From Lachnospiraceae bacterium (GTDB lineage: Bacteria > Bacillota > Clostridia > Lachnospirales > Lachnospiraceae): a DNA stretch of 64,000 nt. Location of the stretch: assembly GCA_016287095.1 (NCBI GenBank), contig JAEEVK010000001.1, positions 33,635-97,634 on the forward strand, read 5' to 3'. The translations under genes and the position numbers were made by a program. Under the pieces are notes generated by a model. That model had not been told where the DNA came from. It saw only the letters and a program-made list of their open reading frames with translations, and did not search any database. This document shows, in pieces, positions 45,702 to 55,862 of this stretch; position 1 is the stretch's first letter, and each line of letters begins with the position of its first letter.

Positions 45702-48254
45702 TCAGGATGACATATCTTTGGTATCAGGATTACCTACGTCATCTGTAACTGTGCCAGATACAACATCCGCAAATATACTATCCGGTTCTGTATTTTCACC
45801 ATTAACTCCTTCAATTACAGCCTCCGGTATATTTTCTGACACCTCACTATTCACTATCACATCATCAGGTACACTATCTACTGCATCCTCGGCGACTGTA
45901 TTTTCTACCACAACATCCGTAGCACTATCCGTAAGTTCCAGCACACTTTCGGCGGGTTCGTCATCGGAGTACATACCCATCCTCAGCTCATAATCAGCGC
46001 CTGCCATGGGCTTAGCGTAGTAGTAGCCCTGAATCATGTCGCAGCCCTGTTTTGCCAGAAAATCCACCTGATCACGTACTTCAACGCCCTCGGCTACGGT
46101 ACGCATATTCAGAGCCTTGGCGAGCTTAATTGCCTCGGAAACCACGATCTCACCTCTGCCGCCTTCACTGTCACCGCGGAAGAAATCAGCATCCAGCTTC
46201 AGCACATCCAGAGGCATATCCTTTAATGAATTAAGTGACGAGTAGCCTGCACCGAAATCGTCCATTGAAACAGAAAAACCATAACTCTTCAGCTTCTCTA
46301 TCGTAGAGATCAGAGCCTTCTTATCATCAAAGAATGCACTCTCGGTCAGCTCTATCTCTATCAGTGCCCTCGGAGCACCCTCTTTATCTACGGCATCCCT
46401 TATCTGTTCAGCCAGGTCACTCTCTATAAAGTGAGCTCTGGAAACATTTACCGAAACAGGCACACACTTAAATCCCTGATCCAGCCATCTCTTCTGGTCC
46501 CTTGCCACATGAGTGATCATATAGTGGTCGATCTCGGTGATAAAACCGTTCTTTTCAAATATCGGTATGATCCTGCCCGGAGTTACAAAGCCGTAATCAG
46601 GTGACTGCCAACGGATAAGAGCCTCGGCACCTCTCAGCTTATCGGTAGCGGGATCGTATTTAGGCTGATAGTATATTACAAACTCTTCATTATCGAGTGC
46701 CTGCTGCTGTTTCTCATTAACGATATCAATCCACTTCTGTTCCTCTACCAGCTTATCATCAAAGAATGCTATAGCAGAATCATCGCTGCTCTCAAGTGTA
46801 GCAGTAGCAGCACACGCATTATTGTAAATCTTTTCGATGCTGATATTGTCACGTCTTACATACTTGCCATAAGGAGTAGCGATCGCAGGTAAAAGTGCTA
46901 TACCGACATGGAACGCAAACTTATGGTTGGGATCAACCGTCTGCAGATGCTTTAATATAAACTTAACCTTACCCTTCAGTCTTTCCTCATCCGCATATTG
47001 CATGATAACGGCAAACGAAGAAATACCGTGATGTGCAAAAGCTTCATGCTTATTGAGTGTCTTCAGCAGCATCCTGTTGATCTTTTCAAGTACCTTCTGG
47101 CCCTCTTCCACCGAATGACATACACAGAAAGTATTGTATTTTACAAATGAAATATCAAGTATAGCGAAATTCAGTTTATCATTCTTCTTTTTTCTTAACT
47201 GCTGTTCTCCCTTTATCGTAAACCACATCCAGTTATGACCCTTGGTTACGACATCGGTAAAGAATACCGAGAGAAGCTTTCTCTGTCTGAAAACCCTGCG
47301 GATTATTTTTGACAGTAAAACAATAAACAGGATCAAAAAGACCAGCATAAGCAGTATAACAAAAACAAATACTATAAGAGCTTCCCTGTATTTAATCTCA
47401 TATTCCGCCCTGCCGACGAACGACTCACCGTTTTCCAGTTTTACGGAAATCCAATACGGCAAAGAAATGATCTTTGTGTTTGTATCAGCATTTCCGCTAT
47501 AGATATTTTCATCAGAATCCTTGTTAAATATGGAATTCCATATGGTTTTCCATACCAGTTTAAACATTTTGAAATTATAAATGCTCAGCTTATTATCATC
47601 CAGAAGAGTATTGCTTGATTCAATCTCCAAAATCTCGTTGTTATCAAGAAGATATACCTTTACATTCTCTTTCAACCCCGAAGACGTTACCATGCCCCAT
47701 CTGTATGTACCTGTATAAATATCCGGAGCGTCACTCTTGCATAACAAAACATTATCTGTGTTTATAGCAGTATTATAATACTGTTTTTTCTCTTTATAAT
47801 AATTTATCACGCATTCAAAATCTTCTTTTTCTCCGTTCCTGTATTTTCCCTCTAGCTCACTGTCGGTCAGATTCTTTTTATCCTTTTTATACTTATCCAG
47901 AAGTTCTTCAATATATACCGCACCGTATTTTGAGATTATATTTTCAATTTGTTCTTCTTTTAAGTCGTCGGCTCTTTCTTCTTCAGACTCATTTAAGATA
48001 AAATAATCACGGCCTTCTTTATCCAACAGGTCCTTTACGCTGTCCTTACCGGAATTTTCATACAGCTTTGCCATATACTGTACAGCCTTGTATTCCGACT
48101 CCAAACCGGACTCGGTAAAATAACTTACAACTCCGCCGAAAACAATTATCGCAATAACAACAACTGCACAAAAAGTTATAAACAGTCCCATAATTGCCGG
48201 TATAACATGTATCTTTTTAATTAAACGGTAAAAATTTTCTTTCTCACTCTTCAA
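45702..48254 (-). CDS. Membrane EAL phosphodiesterase with degenerate GGDEF domain
   Basis: 850 residues. A membrane helix (about 17-39), a long extracytoplasmic sensor region (40-290), a second helix (about 292-315), a degenerate GGDEF domain ('HHGISSF' in place of GGDEF) and an EAL domain with all catalytic residues: 'GAEALIRW', 'VSVNVSR', 'IEIELTES', 'DDFGAGYSSLNSL', 'LKLDADF' and 'RTVAEGVE'. It should hydrolyse c-di-GMP in response to an outside signal. The last 120 residues are acidic and repetitive. Last gene of the minus-strand operon, 35 nt after DUF6320. Start is a TTG. Confidence 0.92.
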   Translation of the reverse strand: MKSEKENFYRLIKKIHVIPAIMGLFITFCAVVVIAIIVFGGVVSYFTESGLESEYKAVQYMAKLYENSGKDSVKDLLDKEGRDYFILNESEEERADDLKEEQIENIISKYGAVYIEELLDKYKKDKKNLTDSELEGKYRNGEKEDFECVINYYKEKKQYYNTAINTDNVLLCKSDAPDIYTGTYRWGMVTSSGLKENVKVYLLDNNEILEIESSNTLLDDNKLSIYNFKMFKLVWKTIWNSIFNKDSDENIYSGNADTNTKIISLPYWISVKLENGESFVGRAEYEIKYREALIVFVFVILLMLVFLILFIVLLSKIIRRVFRQRKLLSVFFTDVVTKGHNWMWFTIKGEQQLRKKKNDKLNFAILDISFVKYNTFCVCHSVEEGQKVLEKINRMLLKTLNKHEAFAHHGISSFAVIMQYADEERLKGKVKFILKHLQTVDPNHKFAFHVGIALLPAIATPYGKYVRRDNISIEKIYNNACAATATLESSDDSAIAFFDDKLVEEQKWIDIVNEKQQQALDNEEFVIYYQPKYDPATDKLRGAEALIRWQSPDYGFVTPGRIIPIFEKNGFITEIDHYMITHVARDQKRWLDQGFKCVPVSVNVSRAHFIESDLAEQIRDAVDKEGAPRALIEIELTESAFFDDKKALISTIEKLKSYGFSVSMDDFGAGYSSLNSLKDMPLDVLKLDADFFRGDSEGGRGEIVVSEAIKLAKALNMRTVAEGVEVRDQVDFLAKQGCDMIQGYYYAKPMAGADYELRMGMYSDDEPAESVLELTDSATDVVVENTVAEDAVDSVPDDVIVNSEVSENIPEAVIEGVNGENTEPDSIFADVVSGTVTDDVGNPDTKDMSS

Positions 48255-48289
48255 TCTTACTCATCCCCAAACTATATAACATCAAAAAA

Positions 48290-48958
48290 TCAAACATTAA
48301 ACCTGCGCTGTAACTCACCGGCCACCAGTCTGCCTTTAAATATGATCACGCCCGCAAAAAGTACAAGACTCACTATCATACATACCATCCATGCAACAGG
48401 CATCCGGTCCTTTACAATAAACAGCACTATGCTCGGTATAACACCGCACAGCAGACCGCTAAGCAAATAAGCCATGGCGTTGCCGTTTTTATCAACCATA
48501 GCCAATACAAAATTGGCTATAACCGCACCTGTTATGACAACGGGCACGATCAGGTCCAGCGTGATCTGTAAAAAGCCCAGGAAATAAGCCGTAACCGACA
48601 GCATCGCAAGTATGATCAGCACCATCATCGTAACCTTACGTGCTGAACCCATACCCGGTTTAAACTGCCTCATGATCAAAAATTCAAACGCTACGAGCCA
48701 CATAGCAACCAGCAGGCTCCAGTGGAGCTCAGGCAGTCCAGGTAGTCTTAGATGTACCAGGAAATCAAGTCCCAGGCAGGCAATAATAACTACCCAGACT
48801 ATAAACAATTGCAATTTATATAGAAATGAGCGGAATTTCATCGTATCCTGTACAGGAAAATACGCCCTGTCCCCCTCACCCATCAGTTTGCTCTGGCACA
48901 AGGGGCACTTTTCGGGATTCCCGCCGACCTCTACTTTACAGTAAGGACATTTTTTCAT
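48290..48958 (-). CDS. DUF6320 zinc-ribbon membrane protein
   Basis: 222 residues. A zinc ribbon at 4-21 ('CPYCKVEVGG' and 'CPLC') is followed by six to seven membrane helices. It matches the DUF6320 family of Firmicutes, which regularly neighbours an acyltransferase and an alpha/beta hydrolase, as here. Function unknown; a membrane partner for the acyltransferase is plausible. Confidence 0.8.
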   Translation of the reverse strand: MKKCPYCKVEVGGNPEKCPLCQSKLMGEGDRAYFPVQDTMKFRSFLYKLQLFIVWVVIIACLGLDFLVHLRLPGLPELHWSLLVAMWLVAFEFLIMRQFKPGMGSARKVTMMVLIILAMLSVTAYFLGFLQITLDLIVPVVITGAVIANFVLAMVDKNGNAMAYLLSGLLCGVIPSIVLFIVKDRMPVAWMVCMIVSLVLFAGVIIFKGRLVAGELQRRFNV

Positions 48959-48990
48959 GATTTGTACCTTTTTTCATAGAAAACTTTACA

Positions 48991-50244
48991 CTACCCTTTT
49001 AAAACCTCGGTAGCATATACCCTGATATTCACACCGGACTGCGACAGATTCCTTACGAAATTCTTTACCACACCGGTATTTATATATGCCGAAGACACAC
49101 CTAGTGTCAGATCATCCTTGTATCCGAACATGGTCGAAAACATGGTATTGGTACTGCAGAACCCACTGTAATTCACTATCCTGTCACTTATCTTTTCCGG
49201 AGGCTTCTGCACACCCAGATTAGAAAAAACCATGGACACTTTCTTATTAGACTTTTTCGTAAAATGACGTACTACCAGCTGTTTGATAAACAGCGGCACC
49301 GCACGCACCGGAGCCACATATTCCATGGTCTCAAAGCTGTCCATCTGCTTTTTTATATTTTCCTCTGTCAGCTGGCTCTTTAACTGAGCATCAAACTCTA
49401 CCGCCAGCTCTTCCAAGGTTATATCCTTGTCAAAAACATGTGTTACGCTCACACTGTTAAAGAAATTTCTGGCCGTATATGACGGATAATAATTTCTTAA
49501 GTTTACCGGCAGTGAGATCGTCACAGGGATATTGTACTTTCTCGGAGGCATTTCATCTCTGATGGCGAGCATCCAGCAGGCACCCAGGTAACTGGTAAGG
49601 GATACCTTAAGCTCCTTTGCCCTGGGACGGATCTCGGCAGTGGGCATATGTATCTCAAAAAACTGCAGCTGATTGTATGGCAGCTTAAATCCCGAAGGAC
49701 GATATGCTTTAGCCGCCGAAGCACTCCTCGAAAGATTCTTGTTTCCGAAAAACTGCCTGTAACTGTCCTGACTTAAATCTCCTGCCGAAGCTCCGGAATG
49801 TATGGTCACATCGTCGTACTTACCCGGAGATTTCAGTTTAAGATAGTCAAGGACTATAATATTTAAAAATTCCAATGCACCGGTACCGTCGGTCAGTGCA
49901 TGGAACATATCAAGATTTATCCTGTTTCCGTAATATGTAACCTGATAATGCAGCATGGCTTTCGCAGGTACATAAAGCAAAGGACAGATACGGTCATGCT
50001 CCATAACTACCTTTGGCATTATATCGGTATCCTCCATATAGTGCCAGAAAATACCGCGTCTGACGCGCACCTGTACCTGGGGTCTGTCCTGGATAGCGGA
50101 AAGTACGGCCTTTTGTAAAAGCTCCGGATCGATATCTTCCGTCAGGGTACAGCTCACCCTGAAGGCCCTCGTATCCCTCTTTCCGACAGTAGCCAGGAAA
50201 ACCTTAGCTACATTATCTATTTTGTACCAGTTATTACTCCCCAT
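48991..50244 (-). CDS. Condensation / alcohol acetyltransferase-like protein
   Basis: 417 residues. The active-site motif HxxxDG is present in 'LDMFHALTDGTGALEF' (about residue 112), as in condensation domains, WS/DGAT-like and alcohol acetyltransferases that transfer an acyl group to an alcohol or amine. 'VSMVFSNLGVQKPPE' matches the second conserved region. No carrier-protein domain or signal is seen. Between a lipase-like gene and DUF6320, so the three may handle lipid or alcohol esters. Confidence 0.85.
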   Translation of the reverse strand: MGSNNWYKIDNVAKVFLATVGKRDTRAFRVSCTLTEDIDPELLQKAVLSAIQDRPQVQVRVRRGIFWHYMEDTDIMPKVVMEHDRICPLLYVPAKAMLHYQVTYYGNRINLDMFHALTDGTGALEFLNIIVLDYLKLKSPGKYDDVTIHSGASAGDLSQDSYRQFFGNKNLSRSASAAKAYRPSGFKLPYNQLQFFEIHMPTAEIRPRAKELKVSLTSYLGACWMLAIRDEMPPRKYNIPVTISLPVNLRNYYPSYTARNFFNSVSVTHVFDKDITLEELAVEFDAQLKSQLTEENIKKQMDSFETMEYVAPVRAVPLFIKQLVVRHFTKKSNKKVSMVFSNLGVQKPPEKISDRIVNYSGFCSTNTMFSTMFGYKDDLTLGVSSAYINTGVVKNFVRNLSQSGVNIRVYATEVLKG

Positions 50245-50266
50245 GATACCCTCGAAATAAACAAAT

Positions 50267-51211
50267 TTAAGATTTATATATCATCTCTGAAACATGCTTT
50301 GCAAGTCTCTTCATCGCCTTGGCAGCGATCGGTATCGGCATCTGCTGATATACATGCCAGCCGTTATCCTCAATATCAAGGTGGGCCTTTCCGCCGGCCT
50401 CTATGATACTGTCCCTCAAACGGATACTGTCATCAAGCAGTATCCCGTTTCTGCCTGCCATGATATATACAGGCGGCATACCGGTGAGATCCCCGTATAA
50501 CGGGCTGAATTTCGGATCCGCCAGATCGGCTTCGGCCAGCTCCGCCTCTTTATTTTCATTATCCGGATCAAAACGCATACCGGATGTGTATGCCCCGGCC
50601 CCACACATAACATAGTCCCTTGTAAGTATCGGGTCTATATCCTTATTGGTCTCATAGCTCACAGCCGTACCGGTCATATCTGTCCAGGGACTGAAAAGTA
50701 TAAGACTCTGCGGTAATGCCCTGTTTTGAACCTTTAACTTTTGGGTAAGGCACAGAGCCAGATTACCGCCTGCCGAATCACCTGCCAATATGAGCTTTTC
50801 CGGCAAATACTTATCTTTAGTAAGGTACTCCCATACTGCCTCACCATCCTCGAGAGCAGCCGGATAAGGATGTTCTGGAGCCAGGCGATATGCAAAGGAG
50901 TAAGTCGTAAACCCTGTAGCCAGAGCCATTTTAACAGCCAGGACACGGGCATAATCAAGACCTCCGGCAAAATATCCTCCGCCATGGGCATACAGTATAC
51001 CGTACTGAGGATTATGTGCAAACTCAGGTCTGACAGCTTCACAGGGGATACCGTTCACGGAAAACTTCCTGATCTTAACATCGCCCTTCGGAGTAGCCAT
51101 ACTGCCGACCCAGTCAACCATCCTGCGGTGCTTTATCAGCTCCTCTTCGGTCATGTTTTTGCCGGATATAAAATTAATCGCTTTTAAAGCCTTTATCAGT
51201 CTCTGTCCCAT
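50267..51211 (-). CDS. Alpha/beta hydrolase, hormone-sensitive-lipase type
   Basis: 314 residues. Oxyanion 'YAHGGGYFAGGLDYAR', nucleophile 'LAGDSAGGNLAL' and late Asp and His ('ILLDDSIRLRD', 'NGWHVYQQ') form the HSL-family triad. It would cleave small acyl esters. The ATG at 51211 overlaps the upstream stop as TGATG, so translation is coupled; the GTG at 51223 is less likely. Confidence 0.88.
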   Translation of the reverse strand: MGQRLIKALKAINFISGKNMTEEELIKHRRMVDWVGSMATPKGDVKIRKFSVNGIPCEAVRPEFAHNPQYGILYAHGGGYFAGGLDYARVLAVKMALATGFTTYSFAYRLAPEHPYPAALEDGEAVWEYLTKDKYLPEKLILAGDSAGGNLALCLTQKLKVQNRALPQSLILFSPWTDMTGTAVSYETNKDIDPILTRDYVMCGAGAYTSGMRFDPDNENKEAELAEADLADPKFSPLYGDLTGMPPVYIMAGRNGILLDDSIRLRDSIIEAGGKAHLDIEDNGWHVYQQMPIPIAAKAMKRLAKHVSEMIYKS

Positions 51212-51918
51212 CAGACGTACCACACACTTCCGCTGTCAATACATATACATGCCAGTTTCCCGCCATACTTACGGTAAACCGTCCCGACATCAATATTCAT
51301 ATACGACCTGGCTTCCATTATTTTCCCGGTATATTCCGGCCCTAACTGATATGTAGGAACATGTCCGCATACGATAAACTTATCAAGCTTCATAAGCTGG
51401 TCACGTCCCCAATAATGTATATCCGCGGATATGAGCAGGTCGTCCTCGTTATTCTCAGCCGCTTTCTTTATAGATTCCACAACATCGATCTTTTCATCCT
51501 GACCGGTCACAAGACAGCTGTCCATAAGTCCGGTATGGGTTATTACGGCATTGCCGTACTTAGCGATCTCCCTTTCTATATATATGGGAAGTGTTCTGAT
51601 AAATTCGAGCAGTCCGTTTCTTTCAGCCTCATCCAGCTCTTTCAGGCTCTTTAATGAAGCCGCACCGGAATAAAGGGTCCACTCCCTCTCGGAGAGTGCT
51701 CCCTCCATATATCTCTGTGCAAAAAGCTCATGATTGCCCTTGAGCATAAGGGCATGACCGTTTTCAACCATCTTTTTTATACGGAGAAGCAGCTCTATAC
51801 CATGCTCTCCCCTATCCAGGACATCTCCGTTTACTATAAGGAAATCTTCGCCTTCTTTAAAATCTATCTTTTCCATCATTTTGTTAAATGACAGTAAATC
51901 CCCGTGTATATCCGACAT
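51211..51918 (-). CDS. Metallophosphoesterase (PPP-type serine/threonine phosphatase-like)
   Basis: 235 residues from the ATG. Metal-binding motifs 'DIHGDLLSF', 'NGDVLDRGEHG' and 'LKGNHELFA', with later His in 'VITHTGLMD' and 'VCGHVPTYQ', give a calcineurin-like fold. The ATG gives an unusually short N-terminus. In the same frame upstream are codons for IATYI with GGGGGCGG 5 nt before an ATA, which would give a family-like start; a non-standard start codon is therefore possible. Located between the hydrogenase-like sensor and the esterase. Confidence 0.88.
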   Translation of the reverse strand: MSDIHGDLLSFNKMMEKIDFKEGEDFLIVNGDVLDRGEHGIELLLRIKKMVENGHALMLKGNHELFAQRYMEGALSEREWTLYSGAASLKSLKELDEAERNGLLEFIRTLPIYIEREIAKYGNAVITHTGLMDSCLVTGQDEKIDVVESIKKAAENNEDDLLISADIHYWGRDQLMKLDKFIVCGHVPTYQLGPEYTGKIMEARSYMNIDVGTVYRKYGGKLACICIDSGSVWYV

Positions 51919-51957
51919 TATATAAGTAGCTATATCTACCGCCCCCTGTCTTTTCGT

Positions 51958-53889
51958 TTACTTCAGCATTTTTTCAAGTTCATCCTTAACATGGTTGCTG
52001 ACATCCATGACCACATCAACTGACGAAGCCTCTTCGGTAATGGATCTGACCAGAGTCCCGGTGTCACTGTCAACGGACGAAATAACATCCCTCAGTTTTT
52101 CAGCTTCATCCAAAAGCTTAGTAACCAGTTCTCTGATATCCATATTGTTTCGGTTACTGTCGGCAACTGCTTTTCCCGAGCTTTCCGCAAGTGACTTTAT
52201 CTCTTCGGCCACTATTGAAAATCCCCTGCCTGTTTCGCCGGCTCTGGCCGCCTCTATAGAGGCATTGAGCGAAAGCAGGTTTGTCTGGGTTGAAATAGCT
52301 ATTACCTGGCGGTTATTACTGTCAAGCCTGTCAATATATCCGCTGATGGTATTCAGCGATTCTTTAAGGGTATTTGCCCATTTATCTATCTCTTTCATGG
52401 CATCGGAGATATTACCGCTCTGTACGGCATTATCCACAGTAGCCTGCTTGATGGACTCGATGGACCTGTCAATATCTCCAAAACTTTCATTTATCTTTTT
52501 AAGAAGAGCATTGACTTTTGAATCAGAATCATCATGCGACATCTTAAGATCCTCTGCCAGCTTGATATTCTGATCTTTCTCAAGAACAGCGAGGTCACTC
52601 ATATAATGCACGCAGTTTTCCTTGCGGCTGAAACCGTTGTATATGGCAGAAGCCATGGACTTACAGTTGGAAAAACCGCAGCATCCGCAGTTAATACTCT
52701 GCTTTTCCTTGGTATCCTTAAGCATATCACGGTATATGGCCTTTTCCTGGGAAGCCGTAATTTCCTTACATCTTGTAAGTTCACTCTTGTCAGTATACTG
52801 TGTAAGGAAATCGTCAAGCCTTAATTTTGCAAACTGCTTATTTAAAGCTTCAAGCCTCTTTTTAGGTGTAAGCTTCCTGCCCCATGCTGATTTCTTTGAT
52901 TCATTCTTGCTTTCCGATCTTATACGCTGTATGGCACAGAAAATATCCTCGTTATCATAATTCCGCTCTTCTATGCCGGTACCGTAAAGGCAGCCTCCGC
53001 TGCAGTTAAGTGCATCTATAAACAGATAAGGAAGCTCCCCTGACCTTATAAGCTCTTTGTTGCGCTTTAAGTAGTTATACATGTGCATTTCGCCTTCCAT
53101 CTGGCGGATAAGCACATCCTCACCCAAGAGCCAGTAAACATTTTCCTTGAGTCCGCCGGGCATGGGATAAATAGACCCCAGGCCATATTCTATCTCATCT
53201 TTATAAGGCTTGGCTCCGTTTACGGGATGCTCCTTAAGATACTCTATAAGATGCGCAAACGTAAGGTTGTATGACATAAGTCCGAAATTTCTATCATCAT
53301 CAATCTCATTTTTCTTGGCTATACAGGGACTGATAAAAGCCAGCTTATCCTTAAGCCCCTGATACTTTCTAAGATATATGGCGGCACACATCATAGGGGA
53401 CTGAACTGGAAACAGTTTAGGGAGAAGTTCGGGCACATATTTCTCAATATATCCCACAACAGCGGGACAGGGTTGGGAAATGCCGCCCATAAAACTGTAC
53501 TTCTGAATATAATTGATATATCCCCATGTACATATATCGGCTCCGAATGAAACACTGATCAATCGGTTAACACCGAGCTTTTTCAACTGTCCGAGGATAT
53601 CCTCGTATTCATCCGGATAATTTGCCTTAAATGCAGGCGCTATAAGAAGGGAGATGCACTCTCCCCGTTTAAGGTCAGCAAAAAACCTTTCCACATCATC
53701 GACATATTCCCTTGCATGATGCTCGCACACATCTATGCAGGCTCCGCACGCAACGCACCTGTCGGGGTTTACCATTATCCTGCTCTTTTCACCCTCGAGC
53801 ACGGAAACATTGGCACCCGGGCAGCTGCATGCCCCGACACAGCGATTACAGCCTATGCAGTTATCATTTGTCCTGATTAAATCTCCCAT
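51958..53889 (-). CDS. Sensory [FeFe]-hydrogenase-like protein fused to a chemoreceptor signalling domain
   Basis: 643 residues without membrane helices. Two ferredoxin clusters (Cys 11/14/17/21 and 45/48/51/55) precede an H-cluster-type domain: Cys141 in 'ISQPCPAVV', Cys189 in '[10 protein letters not shown]', Cys296 and Cys300 in 'ALNCSGGC'. The proton-relay Cys next to the first ligand is Pro, which suggests a sensor rather than an enzyme. A further Cys cluster ('CGCCGFSNC', 401-409) is followed by a methyl-accepting signalling domain (about 480-640; '[31 protein letters not shown]'). It may report H2 or redox state to CheA/CheW. Head of a six-gene operon. Confidence 0.88.
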   Translation of the reverse strand: MGDLIRTNDNCIGCNRCVGACSCPGANVSVLEGEKSRIMVNPDRCVACGACIDVCEHHAREYVDDVERFFADLKRGECISLLIAPAFKANYPDEYEDILGQLKKLGVNRLISVSFGADICTWGYINYIQKYSFMGGISQPCPAVVGYIEKYVPELLPKLFPVQSPMMCAAIYLRKYQGLKDKLAFISPCIAKKNEIDDDRNFGLMSYNLTFAHLIEYLKEHPVNGAKPYKDEIEYGLGSIYPMPGGLKENVYWLLGEDVLIRQMEGEMHMYNYLKRNKELIRSGELPYLFIDALNCSGGCLYGTGIEERNYDNEDIFCAIQRIRSESKNESKKSAWGRKLTPKKRLEALNKQFAKLRLDDFLTQYTDKSELTRCKEITASQEKAIYRDMLKDTKEKQSINCGCCGFSNCKSMASAIYNGFSRKENCVHYMSDLAVLEKDQNIKLAEDLKMSHDDSDSKVNALLKKINESFGDIDRSIESIKQATVDNAVQSGNISDAMKEIDKWANTLKESLNTISGYIDRLDSNNRQVIAISTQTNLLSLNASIEAARAGETGRGFSIVAEEIKSLAESSGKAVADSNRNNMDIRELVTKLLDEAEKLRDVISSVDSDTGTLVRSITEEASSVDVVMDVSNHVKDELEKMLK

Positions 53890-53988
53890 ATGTTATCCTC
53901 TGTCTATGCCTTCAAACCGATAATATCCATATCTAATATATTATACCAAATTTCATTTTTGTTTTCAAACCTAAATTTATTTTTTTCC

Positions 53989-54016
53989 TTGACTTTTTCT
54001 TTAACAGATGTATAAT
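53989..54016 (+). promoter_or_regulatory. Promoter of the SulP gene
   Basis: TTGACT (53989-53994) and TATAAT (54011-54016), 16-nt spacer. Confidence 0.6.
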
Positions 54017-54063
54017 CATTGAGTTTGATGAAATTTCCAATATATATGTTAAGGAGTATACAG

Positions 54064-55740
54064 GTGAAAACGGAACAGGTTAAGAAGGAGCAGGTAAAAA
54101 AAGATAAATTAAAGCCTATGCTCTTCAGTGTACTTGGAAAGTACAGCGGGAAGCAGTTTGTAACAGATGTGGTGGCAGGTTTGATCGTAGCGGTCATAGC
54201 GCTGCCTCTTTCCATAGCTCTGGCACTGGCTTCGGGTGTCGGTCCCGAACAGGGTATATATACTGCGATCATAGCCGGATTTATCATTTCATTTTTGGGC
54301 GGCAGCCGTGTACAGATAGCCGGTCCCACAGCAGCCTTTGCTACGATCGTGGCAGGTATAGTTGCCAGAAACGGTATGGACGGACTTATACTGGCTACCA
54401 TTATTGCAGGTATTATCCTGATAGTCATGGGTATATTGAGACTGGGTTCTCTGATCAAATTTATCCCGTACACCATTACTACCGGATTTACTTCAGGTAT
54501 AGCCGTTACGATAGTTATAGGCCAGGTAAAGGATTTTCTTGGACTGACATATCCCGCAGGGACGGAAAACATTGAAAGCATCGATAAGATAAAGGCTATC
54601 GGCTCCAATATCGGAACCATAAACTGGCAGGCTCTTTTAGTAGGCGCTGTGTGCCTTGCCATTCTTATTGTATGGCCTTTTATCTCGAGTAAGATCCCGG
54701 GATCTCTGATAGCGGTTGTTGTAGGCATATTAATGGTAGAACTACTGGATATGAAAGTAAACACCATAGGTAATCTTTACAGCATCAGCAATGATCTTCC
54801 TTCATTCCACTTGCCTGAAATATCCTGGAGTGCCATCAGGAATGTGGCACCTGACGGATTGACCATTGCGATCCTTGCTGCTATAGAATCACTTTTATCA
54901 TGTGTAGTAGCAGACAGTATGATAAATTCCCACCACAGATCAAATATGGAGCTGGTGGCTCAGGGTGTTGGAAATATCGGTTCCGCTCTTTTCGGAGGTA
55001 TCCCCGCTACAGGTGCTATAGCAAGAACCGCCGCTAACATCAAAAACGGAGGCAGGACTCCTATAGCCGGTATGGTACATGCGATCGTACTCGTACTGGT
55101 TCTGGTTGTTTTAATGCCTTATGCGGCTATGATACCTATGCCTGCCATCGCAGCTATCCTGTTTATGGTTGCATATAATATGTGCCAGTGGAGAACCTTC
55201 GTTCATCTTTGCAAGACCGCTCCCAAGGCTGATGTTCTGGTACTTGTGATCACCTTTGCACTTACTGTTGCATTTGATCTGGTTGTTGCCATCGAAGTAG
55301 GTATGATCTGTGCCTGCGTACTCTTTATGAAGAGGATGAGCGACGAGACCAAGATCAGCGGCTGGAAATATTATGATCCCGAGGAATATCCCGACGGGCT
55401 TGATTTTAAGGATGTGCCCAGACATGTCAGGGTTTACGAGATATCCGGTCCTATGTTCTTCGGTGATGCAGACCAGCTTTCAGGTGTTTCTTTCAAGGAC
55501 TTTACAAAGGCGATCGTCATAAGAATGAGAGGCGTGCCTGCCATAGATGCCACCGCTATGCATTCTCTGGAGCAGTTATATGAGAGATGTGCAGCAAATA
55601 ACATTACTCTCGTATTCTCCCATGTAAATGAACAGCCATACAAGACCATGGAAAAGAGTGGATTTGTCCAGAAGGTCGGCAAAGACAATTTCAGACCTCA
55701 TATAGATGATGCTCTCGCATGGGCAGCAGAAATCAAATAA
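54064..55740 (+). CDS. SulP family anion permease with STAS domain
   Basis: About 558 residues. A membrane domain of roughly 12-14 helices ('VTDVVAGLIVAVIALPLSIALALASGVGPEQGIYTA') and a cytoplasmic STAS domain from about 440 ('VRVYEISGPMFFGDAD', 'AIDATAMHSLEQLYERC'). SulP proteins carry sulfate, bicarbonate or other anions; substrate is not readable. GTG 54064 is preceded by AAGGAG at 7 nt; longer frames run to 54019 but overlap the promoter. Stand-alone gene. Confidence 0.93.
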   Translation: MKTEQVKKEQVKKDKLKPMLFSVLGKYSGKQFVTDVVAGLIVAVIALPLSIALALASGVGPEQGIYTAIIAGFIISFLGGSRVQIAGPTAAFATIVAGIVARNGMDGLILATIIAGIILIVMGILRLGSLIKFIPYTITTGFTSGIAVTIVIGQVKDFLGLTYPAGTENIESIDKIKAIGSNIGTINWQALLVGAVCLAILIVWPFISSKIPGSLIAVVVGILMVELLDMKVNTIGNLYSISNDLPSFHLPEISWSAIRNVAPDGLTIAILAAIESLLSCVVADSMINSHHRSNMELVAQGVGNIGSALFGGIPATGAIARTAANIKNGGRTPIAGMVHAIVLVLVLVVLMPYAAMIPMPAIAAILFMVAYNMCQWRTFVHLCKTAPKADVLVLVITFALTVAFDLVVAIEVGMICACVLFMKRMSDETKISGWKYYDPEEYPDGLDFKDVPRHVRVYEISGPMFFGDADQLSGVSFKDFTKAIVIRMRGVPAIDATAMHSLEQLYERCAANNITLVFSHVNEQPYKTMEKSGFVQKVGKDNFRPHIDDALAWAAEIK

Positions 55741-55779
55741 AAATTCTATTTTCGTAAATCCTCCGGTAACTAAAAATGT

Positions 55780-55808
55780 TTGACAGAGATACGGATTTTT
55801 GATATAGT
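55780..55808 (+). promoter_or_regulatory. Promoter of the metalloprotease-like lipoprotein gene
   Basis: TTGACA (55780-55785) and TATAGT (55803-55808), 17-nt spacer. Confidence 0.65.
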
Positions 55809-55862
55809 AGTGTGCTGGAATGTCTAAAAGCATTACTATTATTTCAGAGGTAATTTGGGAAG

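Noticed and set aside
53904..54767. Long minus-strand open frame (287 codons) opposite the SulP gene
   Set aside because: It is antisense to a complete SulP domain, has low-complexity Pro/Ile/Thr composition and no ribosome binding site; a shadow of the real gene.
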